Shown in pieces: positions 1-6,576 of a stretch of 7,870 nucleotides of DNA (position 1 is the stretch's first letter; every line of letters begins with the position of its first letter). The notes beneath the pieces were generated by a model that searched no databases, was not told the origin of the DNA, and was given only the letters and a program-made list of their open reading frames with translations. Origin of the DNA: Bacteroidaceae bacterium (GTDB lineage: Bacteria > Bacteroidota > Bacteroidia > Bacteroidales > Barnesiellaceae_A); NCBI GenBank assembly GCA_017561285.1, contig JAFZDG010000208.1:1-7870 (forward strand). The letters are read 5' to 3'. The translations under genes and the position numbers were made by a program.

Positions 1-810
1 CAACTTGCCAAATTTACCCTCTATCCAATACATTACACGAGTAAAGTAGAGCGATACGAAGCCACAGAAGATACCCAACAATATCACATAAGGAATACGT
101 TCGATACCAAATATCTCGGTCTGCTCAAACATAAACTCGGCGGCAGTGCCATGGTAGAGATAGGACACCGTAACGGCCGTAATAGACGATATGAGCAAAG
201 GCAATACCGAAGTAGCTGTCAAATCGACCATCAAAACCTCTATGGTAAACAGAATACCGGCAATGGGTGCCTTGAATATACCGGCTATAGCCGATGCCGC
301 ACCACAACCCATCATAAGCATCAACACGTTGGGGGGCATACGGAACAATCGGCCCACGTTCGAGCCAATAGCCGCTCCCGTATATACAATAGGTGCCTCG
401 GCTCCTACCGAGCCACCAAAACCGATCGTTACCGAACTGGCCAAAATCGAAGAGTACATATTGTGTGGTTTCACACGACTTTTGCGTTGGGAGAATGCGT
501 GCAAAATACGAGTCACACCATGCGAGATATCATCTTTGACAATATACCTTACAAACAAACCCACCAAGAACACACCCACTATGGGATATACAAAGTAGAG
601 TCCGTTAAGGCCCTCATTCATCATATGCGATGTGAGCATATGTTGTATGCCATGAATGAGCCACTTGAGCAACACCGCAGCCAAGCCGGTAAACAAACCC
701 ACTGCAAAACTCATAATGAGTGTAAACGTACGAATACTGATATGCGCCTCACGCCACATGAGGAAACGCATAAACCACTCTTTATATCTTCTCTCTTTTT
801 TCTGTTCCAT
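1..810 (-). CDS. ClC-family chloride channel / antiporter (3' end beyond window)
   Basis: This is the N-terminal 270 residues of an integral-membrane ClC protein, which moves chloride or similar anions across the inner membrane. The reading frame is open from ATG at 808-810 to the left edge. Seen: a charged cytoplasmic N-terminus, a first hydrophobic helix at residues 29-50, and the ClC signature GGSVGAEAP at 132-140. In that signature Glu138 matches the gating glutamate of the usual GREGP motif. The helix H/I signature GIFKAPIAGILFTIE lies at 177-191. The usual GSGIP chloride-site motif appears as the variant SHGVT (96-100). The residue after Glu191 is Val192, where proton-coupled ClC antiporters normally carry the internal proton glutamate. 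The C-terminal half, including any CBS domains, is not in the window. The gene begins 9 bases after the sugar-phosphate transferase stop, so it is probably the third gene of one transcript. The family is confident; channel versus antiporter is open. Confidence 0.93.
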   Translation of the reverse strand, partial: MEQKKERRYKEWFMRFLMWREAHISIRTFTLIMSFAVGLFTGLAAVLLKWLIHGIQHMLTSHMMNEGLNGLYFVYPIVGVFLVGLFVRYIVKDDISHGVTRILHAFSQRKSRVKPHNMYSSILASSVTIGFGGSVGAEAPIVYTGAAIGSNVGRLFRMPPNVLMLMMGCGAASAIAGIFKAPIAGILFTIEVLMVDLTATSVLPLLISSITAVTVSYLYHGTAAEFMFEQTEIFGIERIPYVILLGIFCGFVSLYFTRVMYWIEGKFGKL

Positions 811-819
811 AGTATTATG

Positions 820-2238
820 CTACATACCACGCCCCATAATAACGGTGCGAAGGGTATAAATTATTATTTTCAAATCGACCAACATCGACATATTCTCCAG
901 GTAAACTATATCGTATTGCAATCGCTCTATCATTTCGTCTACATTCTTGGCATAGCCATACTTTACCATACCCCACGATGTCAATCCCGGACGTATCTGA
1001 TACATAAGCGCATAGTAGGGAGCCTGTTCTATAATCTGCTTTATAAAATACTCTCGCTCGGGGCGTGGGCCTACCAACGACATATCGCCTTTGAAGATAT
1101 TCCAGAACTGGGGCAACTCATCAATGCGATACTTACGCATAAATTTGCCAAGTGGGGTAATGCGGCTGTCGTTTGTACTCGACAAGCGAGGTTTTCCATC
1201 GCCTTCGGCATCGGCGTACATCGTGCGCAACTTGTAGATATTAAATGGCTTATGGTGATAACCTATACGCTCTTGCCGATAGAAAACAGGACCTTTCGAA
1301 TCGCGCTTGATGAGGATGGCAAATATGGCTATAATAGGAGCCACAAAAATCAACGCAATGCCCGATATGACAATATCGACCAGACGCTTCATATTGCGAC
1401 CTCCTTCCGAAATGGCACAGCTACTCACATCGACCAACGGCTGACCATAGATATTCGACAATTTGACACGACCTATGAGGTTGTGAAACACCGTACTCTG
1501 CATCTTGATGGGGCGATCGAGCGGATACAATTCGTTGATGACGGCATTGAGGCGCACCTGCCTGTTGTCATCTACAGCCACGATTATATATTTGACATTG
1601 AGCGAATCGCACAATTCGCCCAACTCCTTGTTGGGATATACCGGATAGGGTAACTCTTTCGAGCAACTATCCTCGCCTATATCTACATATCCCACAATAT
1701 TATATCCCAACGATTTGGCGCGTTCGTTCAACTCACGAGTCAATTTCAAAGCCTGCTTGCCACAGCCTACCACCAACGTATTGAAATACCACTCTCTATT
1801 GTGTATTTTGTGGGTGGCATTGGTGGTAATGACCAATCGACACGAATAGACGCATAAAAATTGCAATGCAAAGAGAACGAAAATCAACTCATAATTGTCT
1901 ATACGCAACGGCATAATGTCGTTGATGAGTGCCGTAAAAAACAAGATGAGCGTATTGAGAAAAGTTGATGATACGGTGGTAAATAATTCGTGCAGGCGCG
2001 ATTTGAAAAATGCCACATTATAATAGCCCGACAAGTAATATACCATCATCATTATCAATGGCATAAACAGCTGACCTATAAGCACATTTCTCGACAACAA
2101 GAAATCGTCTAATGCTACATATCCCGACGATATAGCCGGCATATAGAAGCGTACGATATTGAAGAGCAACCATGCAATATTAGACATCACATAGTCACAC
2201 AACACATACTTGGCCGTTTGTCGCTTTACACCTATCAT
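820..2238 (-). CDS. Polyprenyl glycosylphosphotransferase (WcaJ/CpsE-like priming enzyme)
   Basis: By family knowledge this inner-membrane enzyme transfers a sugar-1-phosphate from a nucleotide sugar to undecaprenyl phosphate, the first step of capsule, exopolysaccharide or O-antigen synthesis. The 472 residues match the usual length of the large (WcaJ-type) form. The N-terminal half has about four membrane helices (near 10-32, 52-72, 88-107 and 115-137). A Rossmann-like CoA_binding_3 domain follows (about 152-250, with VVGCGKQA at 156-163). The bacterial sugar transferase domain spans 283-472. It begins with KRLVD at 284-288 and a hydrophobic helix at 288-310. It then shows GPVFYRQERIG (316-326), KLRTM (336-340), the catalytic-region motif DELPQFWN (373-380), GDMSLVGPRPE (384-394) and RPGLTSWG (416-423). 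All landmarks look intact. The start codon overlaps the tsaC stop by 4 bases, which suggests translational coupling. The sugar specificity cannot be read. No glycosyltransferase, flippase or Wzc gene lies nearby, which is unusual for a priming enzyme. Confidence 0.93.
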   Translation of the reverse strand: MIGVKRQTAKYVLCDYVMSNIAWLLFNIVRFYMPAISSGYVALDDFLLSRNVLIGQLFMPLIMMMVYYLSGYYNVAFFKSRLHELFTTVSSTFLNTLILFFTALINDIMPLRIDNYELIFVLFALQFLCVYSCRLVITTNATHKIHNREWYFNTLVVGCGKQALKLTRELNERAKSLGYNIVGYVDIGEDSCSKELPYPVYPNKELGELCDSLNVKYIIVAVDDNRQVRLNAVINELYPLDRPIKMQSTVFHNLIGRVKLSNIYGQPLVDVSSCAISEGGRNMKRLVDIVISGIALIFVAPIIAIFAILIKRDSKGPVFYRQERIGYHHKPFNIYKLRTMYADAEGDGKPRLSSTNDSRITPLGKFMRKYRIDELPQFWNIFKGDMSLVGPRPEREYFIKQIIEQAPYYALMYQIRPGLTSWGMVKYGYAKNVDEMIERLQYDIVYLENMSMLVDLKIIIYTLRTVIMGRGM

Positions 2239-2807
2239 TCTCTTATTATTTGCACCAATCCTCCCTTGCCGAGTTTTATAATACTCGATGCCCGAGCAGC
2301 ATCGGTTTCGTCTTGTCGAGCTTCTACAATATAATCGACAGCTTGTTTTATCTCTTCCGATATTTCGGCAAATAGCGCAGGCGATGGCTCACCACTTACG
2401 TTGGCCGATGTAGATACTATCGCTTTGCGGTAACGATGGCACAATGTCTGCGAAAACGGTTCTCGGGTAACTCTGATACCCACTGTACCATCTTCGCCCA
2501 TCAGTTCGGGAGCCAAATTGCGAGCACCCGAATAGATAATGGTAAGCGGCTTTTCCGACAAATCTACCAGGTCATAGGCTATATCGGGAACATCATCGAC
2601 ATAGAAGTCGACCTTAGTCATTGAATCGGTAAGCACAATGAGAGCTTTATTATCGGCTCGGCGTTTTATTTCATATACTTTTTTCACAGCCTCCGAGTTG
2701 GTAGCATCACATCCTATACCCCATATAGTATCGGTAGGATAGAGAATTACGCCACCTCGTTTCAATACGTCACAGGCTTGTTCAATATCTTCTTGTATGC
2801 TTTTCAT
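2235..2807 (-). CDS. tsaC: L-threonylcarbamoyl-AMP synthase (TsaC/YrdC type)
   Basis: This cytosolic enzyme makes threonylcarbamoyl-AMP from threonine, bicarbonate and ATP, the first step of the t6A37 modification in ANN-decoding tRNAs. The 190 residues are a single YrdC domain; the extra C-terminal Sua5 domain is absent, so it is the short TsaC form. Visible family motifs are PTDTIWG (24-30), the basic KRRADNK stretch (48-54, nucleotide and carbonate site), STSANVSGE (132-140) and the C-terminal ARASSIIKL (171-179), which corresponds to the RPSTIV region. The usual KxRP motif has Ala51 in place of Pro; this looks like ordinary family variation. ATG at 2805-2807 sits about 20 bases downstream of the predicted transcription start, so this start is well supported. 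It is the first gene of the minus-strand operon. A regulatory YciO/YwlC-type paralogue cannot be excluded, but the length and motifs favour TsaC. Confidence 0.92.
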   Translation of the reverse strand: MKSIQEDIEQACDVLKRGGVILYPTDTIWGIGCDATNSEAVKKVYEIKRRADNKALIVLTDSMTKVDFYVDDVPDIAYDLVDLSEKPLTIIYSGARNLAPELMGEDGTVGIRVTREPFSQTLCHRYRKAIVSTSANVSGEPSPALFAEISEEIKQAVDYIVEARQDETDAARASSIIKLGKGGLVQIIRE

Positions 2808-2836
2808 ATATTATAGTTTGCTCACAAAGCTAATTG

Positions 2837-2867
2837 CAAAGTTAATCAATAGCAGGTCTATAACAAA
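2837..2867 (-). promoter_or_regulatory. Bacteroides-type promoter of the tsaC operon
   Basis: Read on the minus strand, TTTG (2864-2867) is followed by exactly 19 bases and then TAACTTTG (2837-2844). This matches the Bacteroidota housekeeping consensus TTG-N19/21-TAnnTTTG without a mismatch. The predicted start of transcription is near 2830, giving a leader of about 20 bases before the tsaC ATG. A second TAGCTTTG at 2825-2832 has only CTG at a suitable distance and is a weaker alternative. The match is seen; activity is inferred. Confidence 0.75.
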
Positions 2868-2927
2868 ATATAACTATGTTTTTTTGCTGCCTTTGGTTGT
2901 AAGACTTTAATTCACAACACCCTATCT

Positions 2928-3788
2928 TCACACGCGTTTGATCTCAAAGCAATTGAATGCCTGCTCATCGATGAGCGTACCACTCGACACCGTAACATCG
3001 CGTAGTTGCGAACATTTGCCAAAAGCTCGCCACTTTATCTCTTTCACCGAAGGGGGAATAACAACCTTTGTCAGCGCAACATTCTCTTCAAACGCCTGCT
3101 CTCCGATAAGCGTAACCGTATTACCCCAGTCGATGCTTCTCAACGACTTGCAATCGGCAAACGCTTTACGACCTATCACCTCTACCCCATCGCATATCTT
3201 CAGTTCTTCGAGTTCCGAGCAAGTCCAAAACGCGATCTCACCAATTTGTCTTAATGAACCGGGAATGACAAGCGACTGTATATGAGTACGCGCAAAAGCA
3301 CGATAACCTATCTCCTTCACGTTTTCGGGAATAGTGAGTCGGGTAAGGCCTGCCGCATTGAAAGTCCACTCCTCTATCTTTGTCACACCTTTCGGAATAT
3401 CAAATGACGTAAGCGACCAACACGTATTGAAGGCATACATACCTATCGCCGTCACACTATCGGGCAAGGCAACACGAGAGAGTTTCGTGCATTGCGCAAA
3501 AGCAAACTCACCCACTTGTTGCAAGTTGTTTCCCACAATCACCGATTCCAAATTTTCGCATTGGGCAAAGGCACGAGCACCTATAACCAACAATGAATGA
3601 GGACACTCGACCGAAACAAGGTCGTTGTTTTTGTTAAAAGCATTGTCGCCCAAACGTGTTAAGCAACCATCAAACACGATTGTCCCGCAACCATCGGCAT
3701 AAGTGTGCGACAAGACCGGAACATCAAAGCAAGCTGTATCAACATCAACAATAGCTGTCGATTGGTATTTTAGAGTAGAATTTGCCAT
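2928..3788 (-). CDS. BspA-like leucine-rich-repeat (LRR_5) protein, no signal peptide
   Basis: A repeat protein of 286 residues built almost entirely of eleven consecutive BspA/LRR_5 units of 22-23 residues. They start at residues 46, 69, 92, 115, 138, 160, 182, 205, 228, 251 and 273, with the pattern IGxxAFxxCxxLxxVxIPxSVxx. Six units carry Cys at the same position, as in a stacked ladder. Residues 1-45 form a short cap (KYQSTAIV, then TIVFDG). No signal peptide, lipobox, membrane helix or secretion domain is seen, so it is predicted to be cytoplasmic, unlike the surface-exposed BspA adhesins. The frame also has an ATG at 3828-3830, 14 codons upstream. I chose ATG 3786-3788 because the predicted -7 box (3832-3839) almost touches the upstream ATG, placing transcription start at or after it. 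The family is used for protein binding; the partner is unknown. It stands alone, with its own promoter. Confidence 0.88.
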   Translation of the reverse strand: MANSTLKYQSTAIVDVDTACFDVPVLSHTYADGCGTIVFDGCLTRLGDNAFNKNNDLVSVECPHSLLVIGARAFAQCENLESVIVGNNLQQVGEFAFAQCTKLSRVALPDSVTAIGMYAFNTCWSLTSFDIPKGVTKIEEWTFNAAGLTRLTIPENVKEIGYRAFARTHIQSLVIPGSLRQIGEIAFWTCSELEELKICDGVEVIGRKAFADCKSLRSIDWGNTVTLIGEQAFEENVALTKVVIPPSVKEIKWRAFGKCSQLRDVTVSSGTLIDEQAFNCFEIKRV

Positions 3789-3831
3789 ACAATAATATAG
3801 GAATGTGTTTTCATAGATATTTTTAGACATT

Positions 3832-3862
3832 CAAATGTATATAAACTTACTGTAATATGCAA
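3832..3862 (-). promoter_or_regulatory. Bacteroides-type promoter of the LRR gene
   Basis: On the minus strand, TTG (3860-3862) is followed by 20 bases and then TACATTTG (3832-3839), a full match to TTG-N19/21-TAnnTTTG. Transcription should start near 3825-3828, about 37 bases before the preferred LRR start at 3788. It diverges from the patatin promoter; the two -33 boxes are 43 bases apart across an A/T-rich stretch. Confidence 0.68.
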
Positions 3863-3905
3863 GTATTAATGTTTTAAAATATAAAAATACTCATTTCGCA
3901 AATAG

Positions 3906-3936
3906 TTGCAGATAGGACAAAAAATAATTACCTTCG
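3906..3936 (+). promoter_or_regulatory. Bacteroides-type promoter of the patatin-GH13 operon
   Basis: TTG (3906-3908), 20 bases, then TACCTTCG (3929-3936). The spacing is canonical and the -7 box differs from TAnnTTTG at one base. The predicted start of transcription lies near 3942, about 15 bases before the ATG at 3957. The TTG of this -33 box is also the first codon of the longest reading frame, which argues that it is not the translation start. Confidence 0.6.
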
Positions 3937-3956
3937 CAAAGAAATCATTGAACAAT

Positions 3957-4787
3957 ATGTTTTGGTTTGGTAAGAAAAAAGAAGTAAAAACCCGCCCCTA
4001 CCGCATAGGCTTGGCTTTGGGAGGTGGTGGCGCACGTGGTTTTGCACACATTGGCGTGTTGCGAGCATTGGAAGAGATGGGCATCAAGCCCGATGTCATA
4101 TCGGGAACAAGTGCCGGCTCGATTATTGCAGCATTATATGCCGATGGTTACGCTCCGCAACACATCATACGGTTGTTTAGCGAATTGGATGTCAAGGAGT
4201 TGGTAGATGTAACCATTCCCCGCAACAGCCTGCTCAAGATGGACAAGTTTATACACTTTATCGACAAAAGATTGCACTCAAAGCGCATCGAAGACCTTAA
4301 AATACCTACGTACATCGTTGCTACCGACTTCGACAATGGTAAGAGTGTAGCCTTCGACAAGGGCGATCTGGCTATTCGCATTGCCGCATCGTGTTCTATA
4401 CCCATCGTATTCCCCCCTATAGCTATCGATGGCATACACTACGTTGATGGAGGTGTCATGCGCAACCTACCCGTCACACCCATTCGCGACCTTTGCGATG
4501 TTGTGATAGGTATAAACGTATCGCCCATGCAACATGAGCAGTATGAGAACAATCTGCTTTCCATTACCAACCGAGCCTACAACTTCCTCTCTTGCGGCAA
4601 TGTATTTCCCGACATCGCCCTATGCGATATACTGATAGAAAATGAAGATATAAGCGGATACAACGTCTTTGACATAGATGAGCAAGAGAAGATAGAAGAA
4701 CTTGGCTATCAAAAGGCCATAGAAGTACTCAACAACCTCACCGAACAACAACTATCACTACTCAACAACACACGCAATGGAAGATAA
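3957..4787 (+). CDS. Patatin-like phospholipase (RssA-type serine hydrolase)
   Basis: Predicted lipid acyl hydrolase with a Ser-Asp catalytic dyad; patatins release fatty acids from glycerolipids. In the 276-residue product the oxyanion-hole glycine loop is GGGGARG (22-28). The nucleophile elbow is GTSAG (50-54, Ser52), and the catalytic Asp is Asp164 in DGG (164-166). The active site is therefore complete. The length fits the small single-domain bacterial RssA/YlbK group. No signal peptide, POTRA or beta-barrel is present, unlike the large outer-membrane patatins of Bacteroidota, so it probably works in the cytosol or at the inner membrane face. I chose ATG 3957 (MFWFGKKK) over a TTG 17 codons upstream, since that TTG coincides with the predicted -33 box. 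The last 11 bases overlap the following GH13 gene, which implies co-transcription and probably coupled translation. The substrate is unknown. Confidence 0.92.
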   Translation: MFWFGKKKEVKTRPYRIGLALGGGGARGFAHIGVLRALEEMGIKPDVISGTSAGSIIAALYADGYAPQHIIRLFSELDVKELVDVTIPRNSLLKMDKFIHFIDKRLHSKRIEDLKIPTYIVATDFDNGKSVAFDKGDLAIRIAASCSIPIVFPPIAIDGIHYVDGGVMRNLPVTPIRDLCDVVIGINVSPMQHEQYENNLLSITNRAYNFLSCGNVFPDIALCDILIENEDISGYNVFDIDEQEKIEELGYQKAIEVLNNLTEQQLSLLNNTRNGR

Positions 4788-6465
4788 AATAATTATATAT
4801 CAAGTACTGCCACGACTATTCTCAAATACAAGCGACCACTGCATTCCATTTGGCTCGAAAGAGCAAAACGGAGTGGGTAAACTCAACCACTTCACCCCGC
4901 ACGTATTGAACGAGATAAAGTCATTGGGAGCTACGCATATATGGTACACCGGTGTCATTGAGCACGCCACACAGACCGACTATAGCGAGTATGGCATACG
5001 CCCCAACAACCCTTATATAGTAAAAGGTAAAGCCGGCTCGCCCTACGCCATCAGCGACTACTACGATATAGCCCCCGACTTGGCCGAAGAGATTCCCAAT
5101 CGCATGCAAGAGTACGAAAATCTCATTGAACGTACCCATCAAGCCGGCTTGAAAGTTATAATGGACTTTGTACCCAACCACGTTGCCCGCGAATATCACT
5201 CCGATGCGATGCCCGTAGGTGTAGAGCAATTGGGCGCTCAAGACAATAGCGAAAAGCAATTTGACGCACAAAACAACTTCTACTACATCCCCCGACAACG
5301 TTTTTCGCCCCGCTTTTTTGTAGGTCAAAATACAGCCAACGAATATAATGAATTTCCGGCACGAGCCACAGGCAACGACCGTTTCGATGCCTTTCCCGAG
5401 CATCACGATTGGTACGAAACAGTCAAGTTGAACTATGGCGTAGATTATCTCGATTGGTGTCGTCACCACTTCGATCCCATACCCGACACGTGGTATAAAA
5501 TGCGCGACATAATACTCTTCTGGTGTAGCAAAGGCATTGACGGATTGCGTTGCGATATGGTGCATATGGTACCCGTTGAATTTTGGCATTGGGCCATTAC
5601 AGAGGTCAAACGCCAATACCCACATATTATATTTATAGCCGAGATTTACGAGCCATCGCTATATCGTCCCTACATCGAGTATGGTCAATTTGATTATCTA
5701 TATGACAAAGTTGGACTATACGACAAGCTTCGCGCCATTGAGTGTCACGATGTTTCGGCTGCACAAATATCCTATTGCTGGCAATCGCTCGATGGGCTAT
5801 CGGGACATATGCTCAACTTTCTCGAAAATCACGATGAGCAACGATTTGCCTCTATGCAATATGCCGGCGATGCAACACGTGTACTCCCCTCTTTGATAGT
5901 ATCGGCAACATTGAGTCGCGCACCTATGATGATATACTTCGGCCAAGAGCTGGGCGAGAAAGCACAAGATGCCGAGGGATTCAGTGGCCATGACGGACGT
6001 ACAACCATCTTCGATTACTGGAGTGTACCTACAGTAAGAGCCTGGTATAACGAAGGGCATTGCAACAACGACAAGCTCACACCCGAGCAATGTACACTAC
6101 GCAACCTATACAAGCAGGTACTCACACTGTGCAACAGCGAAAAAGCCATATCGCAAGGCGAATTTTTCGACCTTATGTATGTCAACTTCGACAATGGCAA
6201 TTTCGATCCACACCGCCACTATGCATACCTTCGCTATACGCCAGACGAAATACTACTCATAGCAGTCAACTTTGGCACACAAGCATCTGACATATCGATC
6301 AATATACCCGCCCTGGCGCTCGATATGATGGGCATTGAATCGGCCTCATACGATGCGATTGAACTACTGAGTGGTAAGCGTGAAACAAAACACTTGCATC
6401 GGGCATTACCATTCACCACACAAGTAGATGGCAAGGGTGCTGTAATATGGAAAATCAAACGATAA
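4777..6465 (+). CDS. GH13 alpha-amylase-family glycosidase, cytoplasmic
   Basis: A 562-residue enzyme expected to cleave or transfer alpha-glucosidic bonds in malto-oligosaccharides or glycogen-like substrates. Four GH13 regions are present. Region I is DFVPNH (130-135). Region II is GLRCDMVHM (256-264), with nucleophile Asp260. Region III is IAEIYE (287-292), with acid/base Glu289. Region IV is FLENHD (348-353), with transition-state-stabilising Asp353. The (beta/alpha)8 barrel starts at the N-terminus (YQVLPRLF, 8-15). About 120 residues separate regions I and II and form a long domain B, and a C-terminal beta domain begins near 460. The protein starts directly with the barrel. No signal peptide or lipobox is seen, so it is probably cytosolic, unlike SusG-type surface amylases, and no susC/susD genes flank it. 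It begins inside the patatin gene (11-base overlap). Exact specificity (alpha-amylase, maltogenic, transferase) cannot be read from these motifs. Confidence 0.92.
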   Translation: MEDKIIIYQVLPRLFSNTSDHCIPFGSKEQNGVGKLNHFTPHVLNEIKSLGATHIWYTGVIEHATQTDYSEYGIRPNNPYIVKGKAGSPYAISDYYDIAPDLAEEIPNRMQEYENLIERTHQAGLKVIMDFVPNHVAREYHSDAMPVGVEQLGAQDNSEKQFDAQNNFYYIPRQRFSPRFFVGQNTANEYNEFPARATGNDRFDAFPEHHDWYETVKLNYGVDYLDWCRHHFDPIPDTWYKMRDIILFWCSKGIDGLRCDMVHMVPVEFWHWAITEVKRQYPHIIFIAEIYEPSLYRPYIEYGQFDYLYDKVGLYDKLRAIECHDVSAAQISYCWQSLDGLSGHMLNFLENHDEQRFASMQYAGDATRVLPSLIVSATLSRAPMMIYFGQELGEKAQDAEGFSGHDGRTTIFDYWSVPTVRAWYNEGHCNNDKLTPEQCTLRNLYKQVLTLCNSEKAISQGEFFDLMYVNFDNGNFDPHRHYAYLRYTPDEILLIAVNFGTQASDISINIPALALDMMGIESASYDAIELLSGKRETKHLHRALPFTTQVDGKGAVIWKIKR

Positions 6466-6507
6466 AAAAAAACATCCGTTTACACACAAAAAAAATGCCT
6501 CGAAAAG

Positions 6508-6565
6508 TGTGATTAAAGCAAACATAATTTTAACTTTGCAGAAAATTTTCAAACAGTTACATTTT
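6508..6565 (+). promoter_or_regulatory. Promoter region of prs (one or two overlapping promoters)
   Basis: TAACTTTG at 6531-6538 is a perfect -7 box, but the matching -33 position holds only TGTG (6508-6511, spacer 19). Start of transcription would be near 6545, giving a leader of about 32 bases. The same TTTG (6535-6538) is followed after 19 bases by TACATTTT (6558-6565), a one-mismatch -7 box whose transcript would start only about 5 bases before the prs ATG. Which is used cannot be decided from sequence. Nothing else is recognisable in the 111-base gap after the GH13 gene, and no convincing terminator is seen there. Confidence 0.55.
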
Positions 6566-6576
6566 CAATAATATCT

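Noticed and set aside
151..1653. A 500-codon plus-strand open frame opposite the ClC and sugar-transferase genes
   Set aside because: It is in codon register with both minus-strand genes, which rarely use TTA, CTA and TCA, so few stops arise on the opposite strand. The 9-base gap between the genes keeps the register. The product is a His/Thr/Arg/Gln-rich string without domain character, while the minus strand encodes two clear families.
2881..2927. Possible minus-strand terminator after the LRR gene (GTTGT/ACAAC arms)
   Set aside because: The 5-bp stem has a 13-base loop and is followed on the minus strand by A's, not T's.
3789..3830. 14-residue N-terminal extension of the LRR protein from ATG 3830
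   Set aside because: The -7 box ends one base upstream of this ATG, so the transcript would start at or after it. The extension is neither a signal peptide nor part of the repeat or cap pattern. It is kept as a possible alternative start.
3906..3956. TTG-initiated 17-residue N-terminal extension of the patatin protein
   Set aside because: The TTG is the predicted -33 box, and the -7 box lies within the extension. The ATG at 3957 is better placed and the family needs no extra residues.
4921..5625. A 234-codon minus-strand open frame inside the GH13 gene
   Set aside because: It is again the codon-register mirror of a confident coding frame (region I to region III of GH13) and shows no recognisable motif or promoter.
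6466..6516. Possible terminator after the GH13 gene (CACAC/GTGTG arms)
   Set aside because: The stem is only 5 bp with a loop of about 19 bases and no T-run follows, so it is not a convincing terminator.
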